64,000 nt of DNA from Theocolax elegans (GCA_026168455.1 CM047426.1:45278307-45342306), one strand, 5' to 3'. Positions 33,513-45,105 are shown, numbered from the stretch's first letter. Made by a program: numbers and translations. Notes: generated by a model from the letters alone, not told the origin.

Positions 33513-34859
33513 TCAGCGTCGCACGATCGCATTCGCTTTCCGGGGACGACCACGTGGTCGTTCGGTAGCACGGGCCCTATCTAAGGACGTACGCGACGTC
33601 TCACGCGGTTTACACTGAGTCCCTTTGCCAGATGACTCGCTCGCATTATACTCCCTCGCAGGGGAGGCTTCGCTCGCCAAAGGTGGGTCGCACTTCACCT
33701 GTCGGTCCCTCGACGGTTGCGATCTCGCAGGTTGCTCTTTGTCGGATGATTTAGCATCATTTTCGGGGACGTATCTCTTCAGATGCTCTATATGAGATAC
33801 CTCTTGGTCCCCTTGATCATCTTGTATGACATACGTATTCATACCTTTTCTACTGACGATCAGATATGGCCCTGTGTATTTCGGAGCAAGCATAGCCGAA
33901 ATACCTTTTGTGCTGGACGAGAGGACCCGGTTGCGTTTCCACACCAGATCTCCTACCTCGAATTCCGCTGGCCATCGTCGTGAGTTGAAGATTTCGGCTT
34001 GCCGGGCCTGACTGGCAGCCTACTGACGATTTGCGTTGTCGTGCAGTCTTGGCAACTGTTTGAGTGTATCGTTCCAATCCTGCAGTCGACGGAACTCAAA
34101 CTGTTGCTGGGCAAGCCGGTCTTGCTCACGACAAGCTGTACTAGGCGCCTCGGGTTGGCGACCATAGTTCAGCATAGCCGGGCTCCATCCAGTAGAACTT
34201 TGCACCGCTGTGTTTAGTGCAAAGACTAACTCTGGCAGCTTGTTGTCCCAGTCGCTGTGCTTATCCTGGATATACGACGCCACCATTGTCTTAAGGGTAC
34301 GATTGGCCCTCTCGACAGTATTGGCCTGTGCGTGGTAAGGGGGTGTCGTTGAATGATACACTCCCTTAGTTTCGAGGTAATCGTCTACAAGTTTATTTTT
34401 AAACTCTGTCCCGTGGTCCGAATAAAATACTTCCGGAGTGCCGAACCGGTTAATCACTCGTTCGTGAAGCTCGCGGACTATCGTCTTTGCATTAGCTTTT
34501 CTTATAGGGATTGCTTCAATATATCGCGTGAATAAATCCTGGAATACTAGGATGTATTCGTATCCTCGGCTATAGCGTGGAAGTGGGCCGGTGATATCTT
34601 CTGCTACCACCTGCCACGGTCTGTCCGATTGACGGTGACCCATTAACCCTGAAGGAGCAAGTTGCTCGACCTTACATTACTGGCACACTTGACATCGCCT
34701 GACGTAATCCGCAACTTCTGCGTAGAACCGTGGCCAATAATAGTTTTGGAACACTCGGGCGAATATCTTTCCTCTTCCGAGATGGCCAGCTGAGGGGTCG
34801 TCGTGACACTCTCTCAGAATAGAGTGACAATTTTCTCTACGGGTACGACCAGCTTCCAT
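33513..34859 (-). pseudogene. pol: Gypsy integrase
   Basis: The N-terminal zinc module shows H...H...CQVCQ (HDDPSAGHLGRGK to RRCQVC). After an in-frame stop (34,677) the catalytic core has AEDITGP (Asp), YSDHGTEFKN (Asp) and NTVERANRTLK (Glu), then a second in-frame stop (34,020). The C-terminal part VGDLVWKRN and KYTGPYLIVSRK is the GPY/F module, followed by a basic, disordered tail. It joins the RNase H end of pol through a 1-base frameshift near 34,840. The enzyme would insert element cDNA. This copy cannot make it whole. Confidence 0.85.
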
Positions 34860-36985
34860 GCTTGCTCGTCATCCATCACTTCCTCTAATTCTTTGTCGAG
34901 GCGATAGATGTATAGATTTTCTCCGACTATTTTCCAGTCGGGGAAATCACAAGGTCTGTCGGAAACATTCTTGATCCAGTCTAGGTACCAAGGATCTTCA
35001 GTAGTTTGAACCCACGACATTGCTGCTACCGTAGGCTCGTCGTCTTCATACATGCGAGATAGGGCATCGGGAACGTGATGCAGAGCTCCTTTTCTGTGCT
35101 CAACGACTAAGTCATGAGCGTGAAGCTCTAGAGCCCATCTCGCTAGTCGGCTGGTGGGATTTCTCATATTACACAACGAGCGAAGACTACTGTGATCTGT
35201 TATCACTTTGAAGTGGTACCCTTCGAGGTACGGTCTGAACTTATTAATAGCCCAGACCACGGCCAAGCATTCTCTCTCCGTAACGCTATAATTCTTCTCG
35301 GGTGCTGTGAGAATGCGACTGGCAAACTCAATGACTCTTTCCTCTCCGTCTATCTCCTGGAGGAGCACGGCTCCTATGCCGGTATCATTCGCGTCCGTGT
35401 GCAGGCTAAGCAGTCCATCAGCACTGGGACGTTGAAGAACTGGAGCAGTCATGATCAGAGCCTTCAGCTGCTGGAAGGGTTGCTCCTGTTCATCTAACCA
35501 CTCGTACCCTTGGTTCTTCTTCGTGAGACGGGTAAGCGGCTCGGCAATCGTGGCGTAATCCGGCATAAAACACCGATACCACGACGCCATGCCGAGGAAT
35601 CGTCGAAGTTGTTTGAGGTTCTTGGGAGCCGGACAAACCCTTATAGGCTCTGTCTTGGCTGGGTCGGGACGAATTCCATCCCCGTTGACCAGCACGCCAA
35701 GATATCTCACCTCATCCTTACAAAAGACACACTTGTCTTGATTTACTGTCAAGTTAGTTTCGGTAAGTCTTTTCAGCACCATCTCGAGATATTTCTTGTG
35801 CCCTCCAAATGTCTCGGTGACTATAATAATGTCATCAAGGTAAGAAAAGGCATTGGGCTCGAGATCAGGACCAACAACTTGGTCAATCATGCGGTGGAAG
35901 GTCGCGCCAGCGTATGCCAATCCGAATGACATCCGCTTGAACTGATACAGTCCCATCCCCGGGACTGTGAAAGCCGTATAAGGACGCGATGCCTTCTGGA
36001 GAGGTATTTGATGGTACGCCGAGTTCATGTCCAGAGTACTAATGTACCGACATCTCTTTAGCTTGCGCAAGATATCCTGCATGAATGGGAGGGGATAAGC
36101 GTCTGGTTTCGTTAGCTTTAGGAAAGTCAATGCAAAACCGCTGTCCGAGGGTTCTATGATCTCTAAATCTAGCATCTCTCGGACTTGACGGTGCATCTTC
36201 TCCTGGATCTTCTCCGACACAAGATAATACTTCTGTTTTATCGGGCGAGCTGAGCCCACGTCAATCGAGTGCTCGATGAGCTGGGTTCGCCCGATTTTGG
36301 GAGAAGTATTAGACAGCACTTTGCTTACTAGCGCTCGTAGTTCTTCTCTTTCCGCCTCCGTTGCGTCCGCTATCTCAGCGGACGAGAGGGTGGCCATACC
36401 TTCTATGCCCGCAAATTCGAGGTGGATCTGCTGCATGCTGTCCTTCAGGAACAGGCGGTCGCTATCCGGATCCAATATGGCTCTGAATGCTCGTACAAAG
36501 TTTACTCCTACGTAGCATTCGGCGTCAAGGTTTGGTATAATCGCTACTCTTATTTCACGTGCCTCATTTCCGACAGTGAAAGGTAAAATCACGTGACCGT
36601 TTAGCGGTTTGTAACTACCATCGGCCATCTTGACGCGTCCGGCGTTCGCCACAATGAGCTCCTTGCCCAATGCTGCGGCGATTTGCAGACCGCTGGGTCC
36701 CATCACAGTTGTGTAGGCTCCGGGGTCGTATAAGGCTTTTATACGAAAGCCCTCAATCTCCACGAGAAGCCACCAACGACTCTCATCCTCTGGTTTGTAG
36801 GATGAGGTGGGTCTGCTGGCTTTTTGGGACCGTTCCTTCTTTTGAGGCCCATTTCCGCTCCTCTCTGGACCATCCTTTCGGTCGGAGCGGGTCTGTCCTG
36901 AACTCACCTGGGACAGCGGGGACTCATGCTCTTGGGTCGCGGTTTTCGTCCCGATTAACTGCTCCCTTTGGCGTTTCCCGAGCAC
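34814..36985 (-). CDS. pol: Gypsy pol: protease, reverse transcriptase, RNase H
   Basis: 723 codons open from a GTG-marked frame start; translation more likely enters by -1 frameshift from gag. The protease-like region has ALYDPGAYTTVMGP, with Pro where the active-site Asp-Thr/Ser-Gly has Thr/Ser. RT motifs in order: LDMNSAYHQIPL, FTVPGMGLYQFKRMSFGLA, FSYLDDIIIVT (catalytic YLDD) and KCVFCKDEVRYLG. RNase H: LHTDANDTGIGAVLLQ, FASRILTAPEKNYSVTERE, VITDHSSL and HVPDALSR. The end runs into a frameshift before integrase. Length and order match Gypsy/Ty3 pol. A linker rich in Lys/Ser/Gly precedes the protease. Confidence 0.88.
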   Translation of the reverse strand: MLGKRQREQLIGTKTATQEHESPLSQVSSGQTRSDRKDGPERSGNGPQKKERSQKASRPTSSYKPEDESRWWLLVEIEGFRIKALYDPGAYTTVMGPSGLQIAAALGKELIVANAGRVKMADGSYKPLNGHVILPFTVGNEAREIRVAIIPNLDAECYVGVNFVRAFRAILDPDSDRLFLKDSMQQIHLEFAGIEGMATLSSAEIADATEAEREELRALVSKVLSNTSPKIGRTQLIEHSIDVGSARPIKQKYYLVSEKIQEKMHRQVREMLDLEIIEPSDSGFALTFLKLTKPDAYPLPFMQDILRKLKRCRYISTLDMNSAYHQIPLQKASRPYTAFTVPGMGLYQFKRMSFGLAYAGATFHRMIDQVVGPDLEPNAFSYLDDIIIVTETFGGHKKYLEMVLKRLTETNLTVNQDKCVFCKDEVRYLGVLVNGDGIRPDPAKTEPIRVCPAPKNLKQLRRFLGMASWYRCFMPDYATIAEPLTRLTKKNQGYEWLDEQEQPFQQLKALIMTAPVLQRPSADGLLSLHTDANDTGIGAVLLQEIDGEERVIEFASRILTAPEKNYSVTERECLAVVWAINKFRPYLEGYHFKVITDHSSLRSLCNMRNPTSRLARWALELHAHDLVVEHRKGALHHVPDALSRMYEDDEPTVAAMSWVQTTEDPWYLDWIKNVSDRPCDFPDWKIVGENLYIYRLDKELEEVMDDEQAWKLVVPVEKIVTLF

Positions 36986-38091
36986 ACCGGACAGTACCTG
37001 TGGGAATAGCCAATTTTCCGGCAGCCACCGCAGGTAAGAGGCTTAGTCGGATCGAAAGTCGAGCCCATTCGGTTTTTCGGCTGTTCCTTCCCTTTTTCCC
37101 TCAGTGGACTAGCACTCTTTTTCTCCTGCCTGTGTCCGGAGCTCTTGCTCGGGCCATTAGGTCTTCCAAACCTCCTACTCTTCGGAGATCGGTTGACCGA
37201 CGAGCCTTTCTTTGGAGAGCCAGACCTTGGGCTTCTCTTACGGGACTGTCAAGTCGTCGACGCCAATTGGGAGACGATGGGCCGCAGCGCATCCTCCAGC
37301 ATCTTTACGATGCGGTCGTCGACGTCAGGCTCGATTAGTTTGGCTGAGGTTACCTCAGCGGCCGCTACCTTAGCCTTTGTCGAACCTTTTTTCCGCTTCG
37401 ACTTATATGCCATTTCGGGAAGCAGAGGCCCTTCCTCCGTAGGTGGTGGACGATATACTTTCTCGCCTTCTATCGTCTGCTCCGCTTCCGTGGCGAGGGC
37501 CAGCATTTGTTCAATTGAGCTCACTTCCGCTCTCTTGAATAGCCGTTGAAGCTGTGGCAGCATGTTCCGATACAAATGATCGAGCTGCTGTGCTTCAGTC
37601 GGCGTAGGGACTATCTTTCGCATTATTGCGATAGAGCACGTCATATAGTCCCTAACCGGTACATCGGGTCCTTGAGTCAGTGCGTTGGACTCGGCGATGA
37701 TCCTTTGCTGGAAACGTTGGCTCATTCCGTACCAACGTTTAGCCGAAGTCACGAAATCTTGCCAGGAGTGCCAATTGTGTTTCTCATTCTGGTACCACGT
37801 GGCGGCAGTGTCTGTCAGCAGTTCCGAGAGTGACGGCAGTAACTCGTCTTCAGACAGATTGGCCAGGATCCTGCAATCCTCGATCCTGGTTAGGAAGGCG
37901 TCGATACTCTCGCTCTTGTCGCCAGAGAACTTGACCTGCCACTTCCTAACAATGCCGCCAACGTCCCGAGGTGTTCTATTCAACCACGATGACGTAGAGA
38001 AGCTTGGTGTTAAAAATGTCCGACTGTTGTTTGGCGAGCTGCACGCTTGCGGAATCCTCTGGGATTCGCGCGCATTCCCCTCCCCTTCCAA
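36955..38091 (-). pseudogene. gag: Gypsy gag with C-terminal zinc-knuckle-like motif
   Basis: ATG at 38,091. The central region matches the retrotransposon gag fold: VRKWQVKFSGDKSESIDAFL, AATWYQNEKHNWHSWQDF, YGMSQRFQQRIIAESNALTQ and VPVRDYMTCSIAIMRK. The frame has one TGA (37,249), yet stays open after it through a basic Arg/Ser/Lys stretch to CGGCRKIGYSHRYC plus PVC, a Cys/His motif with unusual spacing. It ends at TAA 36,955 just past the frameshift heptamer. Gag would form the particle. The single TGA looks like a recent mutation. Confidence 0.8.
36973..36979 (-). promoter_or_regulatory. -1 ribosomal frameshift site GGGAAAC between gag and pol
   Basis: On the minus strand the heptamer reads G GGA AAC in the gag frame, fitting the X XXY YYZ rule. 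Slipping back one base gives GGG AAA, exactly the pol frame. The gag-frame stop TAA follows at 36,957-36,955, and the pol frame is open across the site. It lies eight bases after the last Cys codon of the zinc-knuckle-like motif. A stimulatory structure was not assessed. Confidence 0.65.
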
Positions 38092-38244
38092 GCTCCATCA
38101 GGCTTTGTCTGAGGGGCGCTTATGCGTCGTTGCTCGCCATTTACTTGCGCCGCACTTATTTCGCTCACATCAGGATCATGACACGTATATGTGTCCTGAA
38201 ATTGCACATGGTGAGATTGGTTGGCACCGTCCAATCTCGTGCTG

Positions 38245-39205
38245 TGAGCGCTGGTTCACATTTAAGATTTTGTTCCACAGGAGTCTCATATACCTTGGCA
38301 TTTTCAATTTTAAATTTCTTGGCTAACGATTCGATATAAGCTTTTTGATCTAGGCCCATATCACCTGTATTGTAATTATATTCAATATTTATTCCTAAAT
38401 ATATTTTTATTTTACCCATGTCTTTCATATTACATTTTTTAGATAATAAACTTTTGATATCATTTGGTTTCTTTTGATTTTTACAGCATAAAAGCAAGTC
38501 GTCGACAAATATCAATAAATAGATTGGATCAGCTACATTATTCATATAATATAAACAATAATCATTTTCGCAACGATTGAAATTTAAATTTTTTAAATAA
38601 TTGTATAGACATTCGTACCAAGCTCTTGGACTCTCTCGCAAGCCATACAGCGCCTTTTTTAATTTACATACTCTGCCTGTGCCGTCATCATAACCTTCAG
38701 GTTGTTGCACATACACCTCCGACCTTACAAATCCATTCAAAAAGGCAGATTCAACATCCATTTGATTAAAAATTAAATTATTTTGTACGCAATAAGATAA
38801 TAATATTTTTAAGGTTTGCATCCTAGCTTCTGGTGAATATAAGTCATCGCCTGTTTCACTTTGTTGGAAACCCTTAACTACAAGTCTAGCCTTAAAGTTA
38901 CATTCAGATTTTTTTGTAAAAACCCATCTTAAACCTATAACTTTTTTGTTTTTTGGCGTTTCGACTAATTCAAATGTTTTGTTTTTATTAATACTTTCAA
39001 TTTCTTTCTAGTAATTTTGCGGAATGTCAGCATTTACATAATTCACATAAATATAGTGAGCATATTTATCAGATCTGTACAAGTCTGTTTGTATTCTGTT
39101 TCTAGTAGACTTCCTTCTTACTGGAATTTCGCTTTTCTTTTCTTTTACATTTTTTACAATCAAATAAGCCAAATTTTGCGGAATTTCAAGTACACTTACG
39201 GACAA
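38245..39205 (-). pseudogene. pol: Copia reverse transcriptase, N-terminal half
   Basis: The frame from 39,205 reads VRRKSTRNRIQ, a stop (39,008), then KVIGLRWVFTKKSECNFKAR, LVVKGFQQ, MDVESAFLNGFVRSEVYVQQ, ALYGLRESPRAWYECL and YLLIFVDDLLLCC (catalytic FVDD). It ends in ETPVEQNLKCEPALTA. At about 38,245 the sequence switches to Gypsy leader without any Copia RNase H. Copia-specific motifs are clear. It may be the 3' half of the Copia family seen at 48,483-51,085. Confidence 0.8.
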
Positions 39206-40330
39206 AACATTCTATTTAATATTTTGCGGTTGCACTTAATCTATTAATTATCTAGTTCTGAGATTCTCATTCCAGCAGGGTACGTTACTATATATTTGAA
39301 ATATTTATATATTTAAACAAGTTTTTTTAATTTACGAATAAGGTGAAAATTCCTAATACATTGCCGGTACTGAAAGTATTAACTACGACATGGTTAGATT
39401 TTTCTTGCTTAGATTCGTTAGATTTTTGCACTACTTAAATACGTTAAAACTTACAATTAATGAAAACTGTTTTTTTCACTTTATCACAAACTATTTTTTG
39501 TACAAATAATTTAAATCAAAAATTAAAAATTATTTCGAATGTACGTTTTCTGAAATTCTCCATTATTATTAATATACTTATTAACTTAATTAAATTAATT
39601 ATTAATTAATCATAGTCAACGACGGCTTGGATGACATTTTATTATTATCTACTTGAATTTACAGAAAGTATTGTCACTTCTCCAGGTCGGCCGGACATCA
39701 TCCACAGGAAAGTCTGCATGCCAGTCCGCTAATATTTGCAAAAAATACTGTCACTTCCTGAAGACGATGTCCAGGTCGTCAGGGTGACCTCCAGGTCATC
39801 CGGACGTCCTCTACAGGAAAATCAACCTCACCCTGACCTCTTCACCGTACACACTTATCCATATACATATACATATGTATATATAACACATAATAGAAGG
39901 ACGCCCATTAGTGAATGTTGGACGCCGGACGCCGGACACTTTTGAGGAAAAATTTTAATTATAATAAGATAAGAGACTCTATACACTGATTTCTTTTCCA
40001 TAATAGACAGGATATCTCAGGAGTCATTTCATGGAATAGGCTGAAATTTTAACAGTAACTTTTCAACATTTTTAATCCACTTGAATGAAATAGTCCATGT
40101 TAAAATTTTAAAGAAATGTATACTTGTCAGGTTATTCAGAAAAATTAATAAATAGTGTAATAAACAGCTAAATAATTAACTTTTTAATATATTAATTAAC
40201 ATTAACATTTCGAATTTAATTACAAAATTTTGTTTCATTTAAGTAGATTAAAAACTTTATTGTTAAAATTTCAGTTTATTCGATGAAGTGGTTTCTAAGA
40301 TATCTTTAGTATTAATTTATTAATTAATAA
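39206..40330. other. AT-rich non-coding stretch with a GACGTCC-rich repeat patch
   Basis: 39,660-39,850 holds two related segments (TTGTCACTTCTCCAGG and CTGTCACTTCCTGAAG) with short inverted GGACGTCC-type motifs, probably a decayed MITE. 39,915-39,935 has GGACGCCGGACGCCGGAC. The rest is AT-rich, including ATTAATTAATTAATTA runs. Confidence 0.5.
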
Positions 40331-40387
40331 ATTATTTAAAATGCGTAAAGTAATTAAATAATTAAATAATAAGGCTTGACATTTCCT

Positions 40388-41125
40388 TAGTAGTAACCAA
40401 AATGATAGTAACGTGTTTAGTACAGAGGTAGATTGTAGGTCAAATAACGATTGCGAAATTAATAATTGCGTAAATGAAATTGATTGGATATTAGATAGTG
40501 GGTGTTCTGACTAAATTATTAATAATGAAAGTTATTATTCTGATTTTACAAATTTAAAAACTCTAATTAATGTTAAAATAGGTGATGGTAAAATTTAAAA
40601 GGCTACTAAAGTTGGAAATATCATACACAATTTTGTAGTAAATAATGAAAAAAATGAAGTTAAAATGGAAAACGTATTTTTTTTTAAACATGGATAAAAA
40701 TTTAATAAGTTATGGTAGAGTTACTGTCAATAATAAAATTATATCAGAGGATAATATATCTAAAATATTTAATCAAAATAATGAATTAATAGCAGTGGCA
40801 CATAAAGTGAATAATATTTACAAAATAACTAGCTTTACTGATAATAAAAAAACATATGTAACTGAAAATGTAACCCGTAATATGACCTTAAAAGAAAAAT
40901 TTCACAAAATGCTTGGTCATGTGAATTTTAATTATTTAAATATATTATCTCAAAATAAGCTGATTGAAGGAATGCCAAATGAATATGAAAACGATTATTT
41001 AAAATGTGCCACATGTGCATAATATAAGTTTCGAAAATAACAGACGTAGTTCAAATGATATTTTAAAGATTATACATGTAGATTTAAATGGACCACATAC
41101 TACAGGTTACAAGGGCGAAAAATAG
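40388..41125 (+). pseudogene. Copia protease and pre-integrase fragment, left arm 1
   Basis: Starts abruptly at AGTAGTAACC. It encodes WILDSGCSD (Asp protease motif, with a stop replacing the next residue), INVKIGDGK, then after frame changes MDKNLISYG, KEKFHKMLGHVNFNYLNIL and LKCATCA (GAG-pre-integrase with its His/Cys zinc residues), ending in LNGPHTTGYKGEK at the start of the integrase core. There the Penelope 3' end begins. Inactive. Confidence 0.8.
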
Positions 41126-41190
41126 TTTTTAATTTTGTAATAAAAAATAAGACTCAAATTGATCTCCACGAACTCAATTTTTATTAACTG

Positions 41191-41231
41191 CCGACGTTTC
41201 GGACGTTTCTTAAACCGTCCATTTTCAAGGC
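41191..41231 (-). ncRNA. hammerhead-like 3' motif of the main Penelope element
   Basis: On the minus strand: CTTGAAAAT, stem GGACG / CGTCC around a ten-base loop, then GAAACGTCGG. It has the same layout as 13,012 and 18,181 but a third stem sequence. In the right arms (about 48,380) the downstream core is AAAAC, a loss of the G. Confidence 0.4.
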
Positions 41232-42363
41232 TATACAAAAAAAACCACTTATTAAATTGACAATTTGCAAAAATTAATATGATAAAAACAATAAAACTCA
41301 CGTAGAACATAATCTTACCAATAAAAAAAGGCGCAGAGATATTAAGTTAACATATTGGGTGAATCACAACTCTCCATCAACATCGCACGTAACTATCAAA
41401 TTAAAATTAATATTAAAGATTAAAAAAACTGAATATAAACTAGAGAAAAGAATTATTTTACAATTAAAAGGTCTTTTACCATCGCACAACCCTCCACTTA
41501 ACATATCGAAGAGAAACGAGGACCTCCCCGAAGGGAGTCCTGTACACTAGTAAGACGTACATACTATTATAAATGATATATAATCTCAACGTCGTCTAAC
41601 CGCTAACAATACATTTCGGCAAATACATATACAAGTGTGTACATATATACATATAATACATGCACAACGTGTATACGTACAAATACAAACGTGCGAAACG
41701 TATCAAAATAATAAAAGAGCAGATATATTGCGGGGCCAAACGAGCTGAAACTTCTCTCATGTATTAGGCAACCATGCGCCGCGAAGATGTAACACACTCG
41801 ACCTGTTAAATCCAAGCCTACTAGGATTCCCCCCGGCAGCTCATAAGACGTGCCACCTCCATGCGCCGCATAATCCCCCCATACCCAGAGACTGAACACA
41901 TCAAGTGGACGGCCAGGCGAAAGAGTTAACAATTATCGATGTACTATACCGCCTACGCACGTAACATTTTAACACTGTCAAGCGTAACTTTATATATGTT
42001 TTTTAAAAAATTTACATCTTCAATACGGTTTAATGTCTTGTCATGTATATAAATATTCATCATTTCAGAAAACATACGTTTTTTAAAATTATTTTCAATG
42101 TCCATGATACATGTTTTTTTTTAAATCAATGCTATGTCCTATTTTAATTGTGTGGACCGCTAATGCGGATCTGTCATTTTTATTTTTTACGTCATATTCA
42201 TGTTCTCTTATGCGGGTTTTGAGTTTACGCTTACTTGTGCCTATGTATAACGCTGGGCAATTACCACATGGTATCTTATATACAATATTACAAATTTCAT
42301 TCTTTACTGTTTTATCTTTACCTAATTTAATAATCCTGTTAAATTTATTTATAGTGCGATTAA

Positions 42364-42877
42364 GGGGATGTCGGAGCTATAGCCTCCATCAAAAGCCGCT
42401 CGATCTCTCGGTTTCGAATGGCGCTGTAGTCAGGTGTCGATTTCTACGATAAACGTACTTAAAACATAAATTATAAATTTTACAGCTACATAGAGCTGTT
42501 GAAAGATACTTTCCCCCCTAGCTATGACTAAACTTAAGGTAATTATAATATTACTCTTGGAAGCAAATGTTTATTTTTTTAAAGAAATGTGAAATACGTT
42601 GCGTGTAGCATTACGGCAGATATAGATTCATTGAATATGAGACGTATTTCACATTTCTTTAAAAAAATAAACATTTGCTTCCAAGAGTAATATTATAATT
42701 ACCTTAAGTTTAGTCATAGCTAGGGGGGAAAGTATCTTTCAACAGCTCTATGTAGCTGTAAAATTAATAATTTATGTTTTAAGTACGTTTATCGTAGAAA
42801 TCGACACCTGACTACAGCGCCATTCGAAACCGAGAGATCGAGCGGCTTTTGATGGAGGCTATAGCTCCGACATCCCC
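42364..42877. mobile_element. TTAA-flanked MITE with about 235-bp TIRs
   Basis: 514 bp, GGGGATGTCGGAGC to GCTCCGACATCCCC, flanked by TTAA at 42,360 and 42,878. Almost the whole element is two inverted arms around a 50-bp core. It sits between the Penelope RT and GIY-YIG regions. TTAA targets fit piggyBac or Kolobok-type transposases. No transposase is present. Confidence 0.85.
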
Positions 42878-43893
42878 TTAATCAATAGAAAATCATGCTT
42901 CTTAATAAATACGTTCAGTTTCGGGGTCAATCCCTTTATGAATGGTAAAACAACCCTTGGTCTCCGGATTTGATTTCTGTTTAATAGATTATCGTTAATA
43001 TTAGTGTTAATATTATTATTTAAGTATAAAATTCTTTTATTAATATATTTTCGAATAAATGCAAGCGGATAATTATTATTTAATAAAAAGTTCGTTATTA
43101 TTTTAACATTTTCTTTGTGAAAAATGGAATCAGATAGTGAAATCGCCTTATCAACTAAGTTGTAAACCATTGCTATTTTTTGAGATTGTGGGTGATGTGA
43201 ATGAAAATTAAGGTAACGGCCTGAAGCTGAGTTTTTTTCTATACCAATTGGTTATAGGCGTAGTGTTATCGTATCTGTAAATATGTAGGTCAAGAAAAGG
43301 CAATCTACCATCCAATTCTAGCTCCAATGTAAATTTAAGAGGATCACAAAAGTTATTAAACTTGTTTAGAACCTCATCGATTTTATTTTCTTTAATTATT
43401 AATAGAGTATCATCTACATATCTTTTATACAGTAGTATGTCGTTCTTAAAACTATCAAGACATGAAATTTCTAAAGTTTCTAAAACCATATCTGCGAACC
43501 ATGGACTGGTACAAACACCCATAGGAGCTCCTATTACTTGTTTATATATTTTATTATTAAACTGCAAAAAGGTTGAGTCCAAGAGTTGCTCTATCCCCTC
43601 CATAAATTCAATCTTAACAAGGGGAATGCTATTTTTCAAAAATCTCCATTTTTTGATATTGCTTGTAGTATTAAATTTTTTGGTAAATTTGGAAAAAGAG
43701 AAACCACATCAAAAGAAACTAATCTGTAATTGGAGGGAACACTCAAATTGTCTAATATTTTTTTCAATTCTGTACTATTTTTTAAGTTTGATACTGGTTT
43801 TGGAATATATTTATTAAATAATATACTTAACGCTTTATCAAAAGCATAAGTAGGACTATTAAGAGCAGATACTATAATACGAATGGGAAAATT

Positions 43894-44193
43894 TTTTTCG
43901 ATAGAGTATCCGTAAAGTACGACTTTACGTACTGTTTTGCGGACGTAAAGTGCGACTTTACGAACACGTGTACAGTCTTGACGGACACGTGTACAAAAAA
44001 AAATATTGTATTGAAATTGCTAAGAACTTTACGGATACTCTCTCGAAAAGTAATGTTCGCTCCTCGGCCGTAAACTTTTTCAGCCTCGCATGTAAAGTAG
44101 CGATCCTCGGACCTGCTTCGCAGGTCCTCGGACGCTACTTTCCACACTCGGCTGAAAAAGTTCTACTTTACGGCCTTTGCACGAAAACTACTA
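43894..44193 (-). mobile_element. hairpin-rich CGTAAAGT MITE in left arm 1
   Basis: About 300 bp inserted in the Penelope RT between LIKIHK and PIRIIVSAL. See 45,416-45,715 for the plus copy. Confidence 0.75.
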
Positions 44194-44480
44194 TTTTGTG
44201 AATCTTAATTAAACCACAAGCTTTAGGTATGTTAGTGTTGTCTAAATTTAATTTAATATTATCAAAACTATTTTCATTATTAAAAATGCTTTCATTATCC
44301 CAATCTTTTATAATAGATTGAATTTTAGTTTGCAATTTCCTAAGCGGGCATTTTTTAATTTCTGTATAATATTTTCTGTCATTGAGTGAGTCCTCCATCT
44401 TCCTAATATACATAGCTCTCTCTATCCGCCTTGGTAAACACAACATCTTGTTTGTTTTTCAGAAATTTAACTGTTTTGTT

Positions 44481-45105
44481 TATTTGTTTTTCACCGGAGT
44501 TTGTTGACCCTTTGGAGGATGTTGAACTTCGAGGTGTCAACGACTTCATAAGTGTACGTAATTCCATGAAAAGTATTTAATCTAAGTAGCATATACGTGA
44601 TCCAATACCAAGTTCATAGATGGTAAAAGAAGTTATCGTTCGTCCAAAAATAGTTTAATAAACAGACTCGAAACAGAAAATGATAAAAAGTAAAAAATTA
44701 AACAAACTCAAATTAAATGACGAAAAATACATGTGACATACAAATTTATTTTATAATACGGAGTCCGAAGGTGAATTTGTTGATATAAGAGATAAATGTG
44801 TAGTTAACACCACGAAAAGAGATATCGCTCCTTACGTTCGCGATACATTGCGTCTTGGCGAAAAATTTAATTTTACCTCCAATTTCGATAAAAGCACCGC
44901 TTTCGAAATTTTGAAAGACATTTAGTTCCACCTTCAAGTTAATGAAACTAACACACAAGATAACAATACTAATGTCGATTTAAATTATGAAAGTATTGCG
45001 GTTAGGAATAATAAATTAATGGAAGAACTCCTACAGTGTGTTAATAAATTTGTTACGAATAAGAAACACACGAGTTATACGGATAAAATTATTGCAGAAA
45101 ACTAC
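44481..45105. other. unpaired centre of palindrome 1
   Basis: About 625 bp that do not pair. The left part is the 5' region of the minus Penelope copy. The right part is the different 5' region of the plus copy (LRLGEKFNFTSNFDK, stop at 44,923, then NNKLMEELLQCVNKF). Two Penelope copies therefore meet head to head here with different 5' sequences. Confidence 0.75.

Larger units (their letters stand above)
40388..44480. repeat. palindrome left arm 1
   Basis: Mirror of 45,106-49,145. Paired features keep a coordinate sum of 89,609-89,610 along the whole arm. The left arm has a 23-bp deletion near its inner end relative to the right arm. A few point differences show that the arms are not a simple sequencing mirror. 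Confidence 0.9.
41126..44590 (-). pseudogene. Penelope-like element, minus strand, left arm 1
   Basis: Same domain order as the plus copy at 44,746-48,482: RT N-terminal part, palm with GAPMGVCTSPWFAD and YVDDTLLII, C-terminal thumb region, GIY-YIG endonuclease (IVYKIPCGNC, LYIGTSKRKLKTRI), and 3' UTR. The same frameshifts and both MITE insertions are present. Its 5' end differs from the plus copy: it reads MELRTLMKSLTPRSS and GSTNSGEKQINKTVKFL before rejoining the common RT start. Confidence 0.8.

Noticed and set aside
43362..43817. 151-codon ORF antisense to Penelope RT, repeated in all arms
   Set aside because: It is the reverse-strand shadow of the RT palm, which carries the recognised motifs on the other strand.
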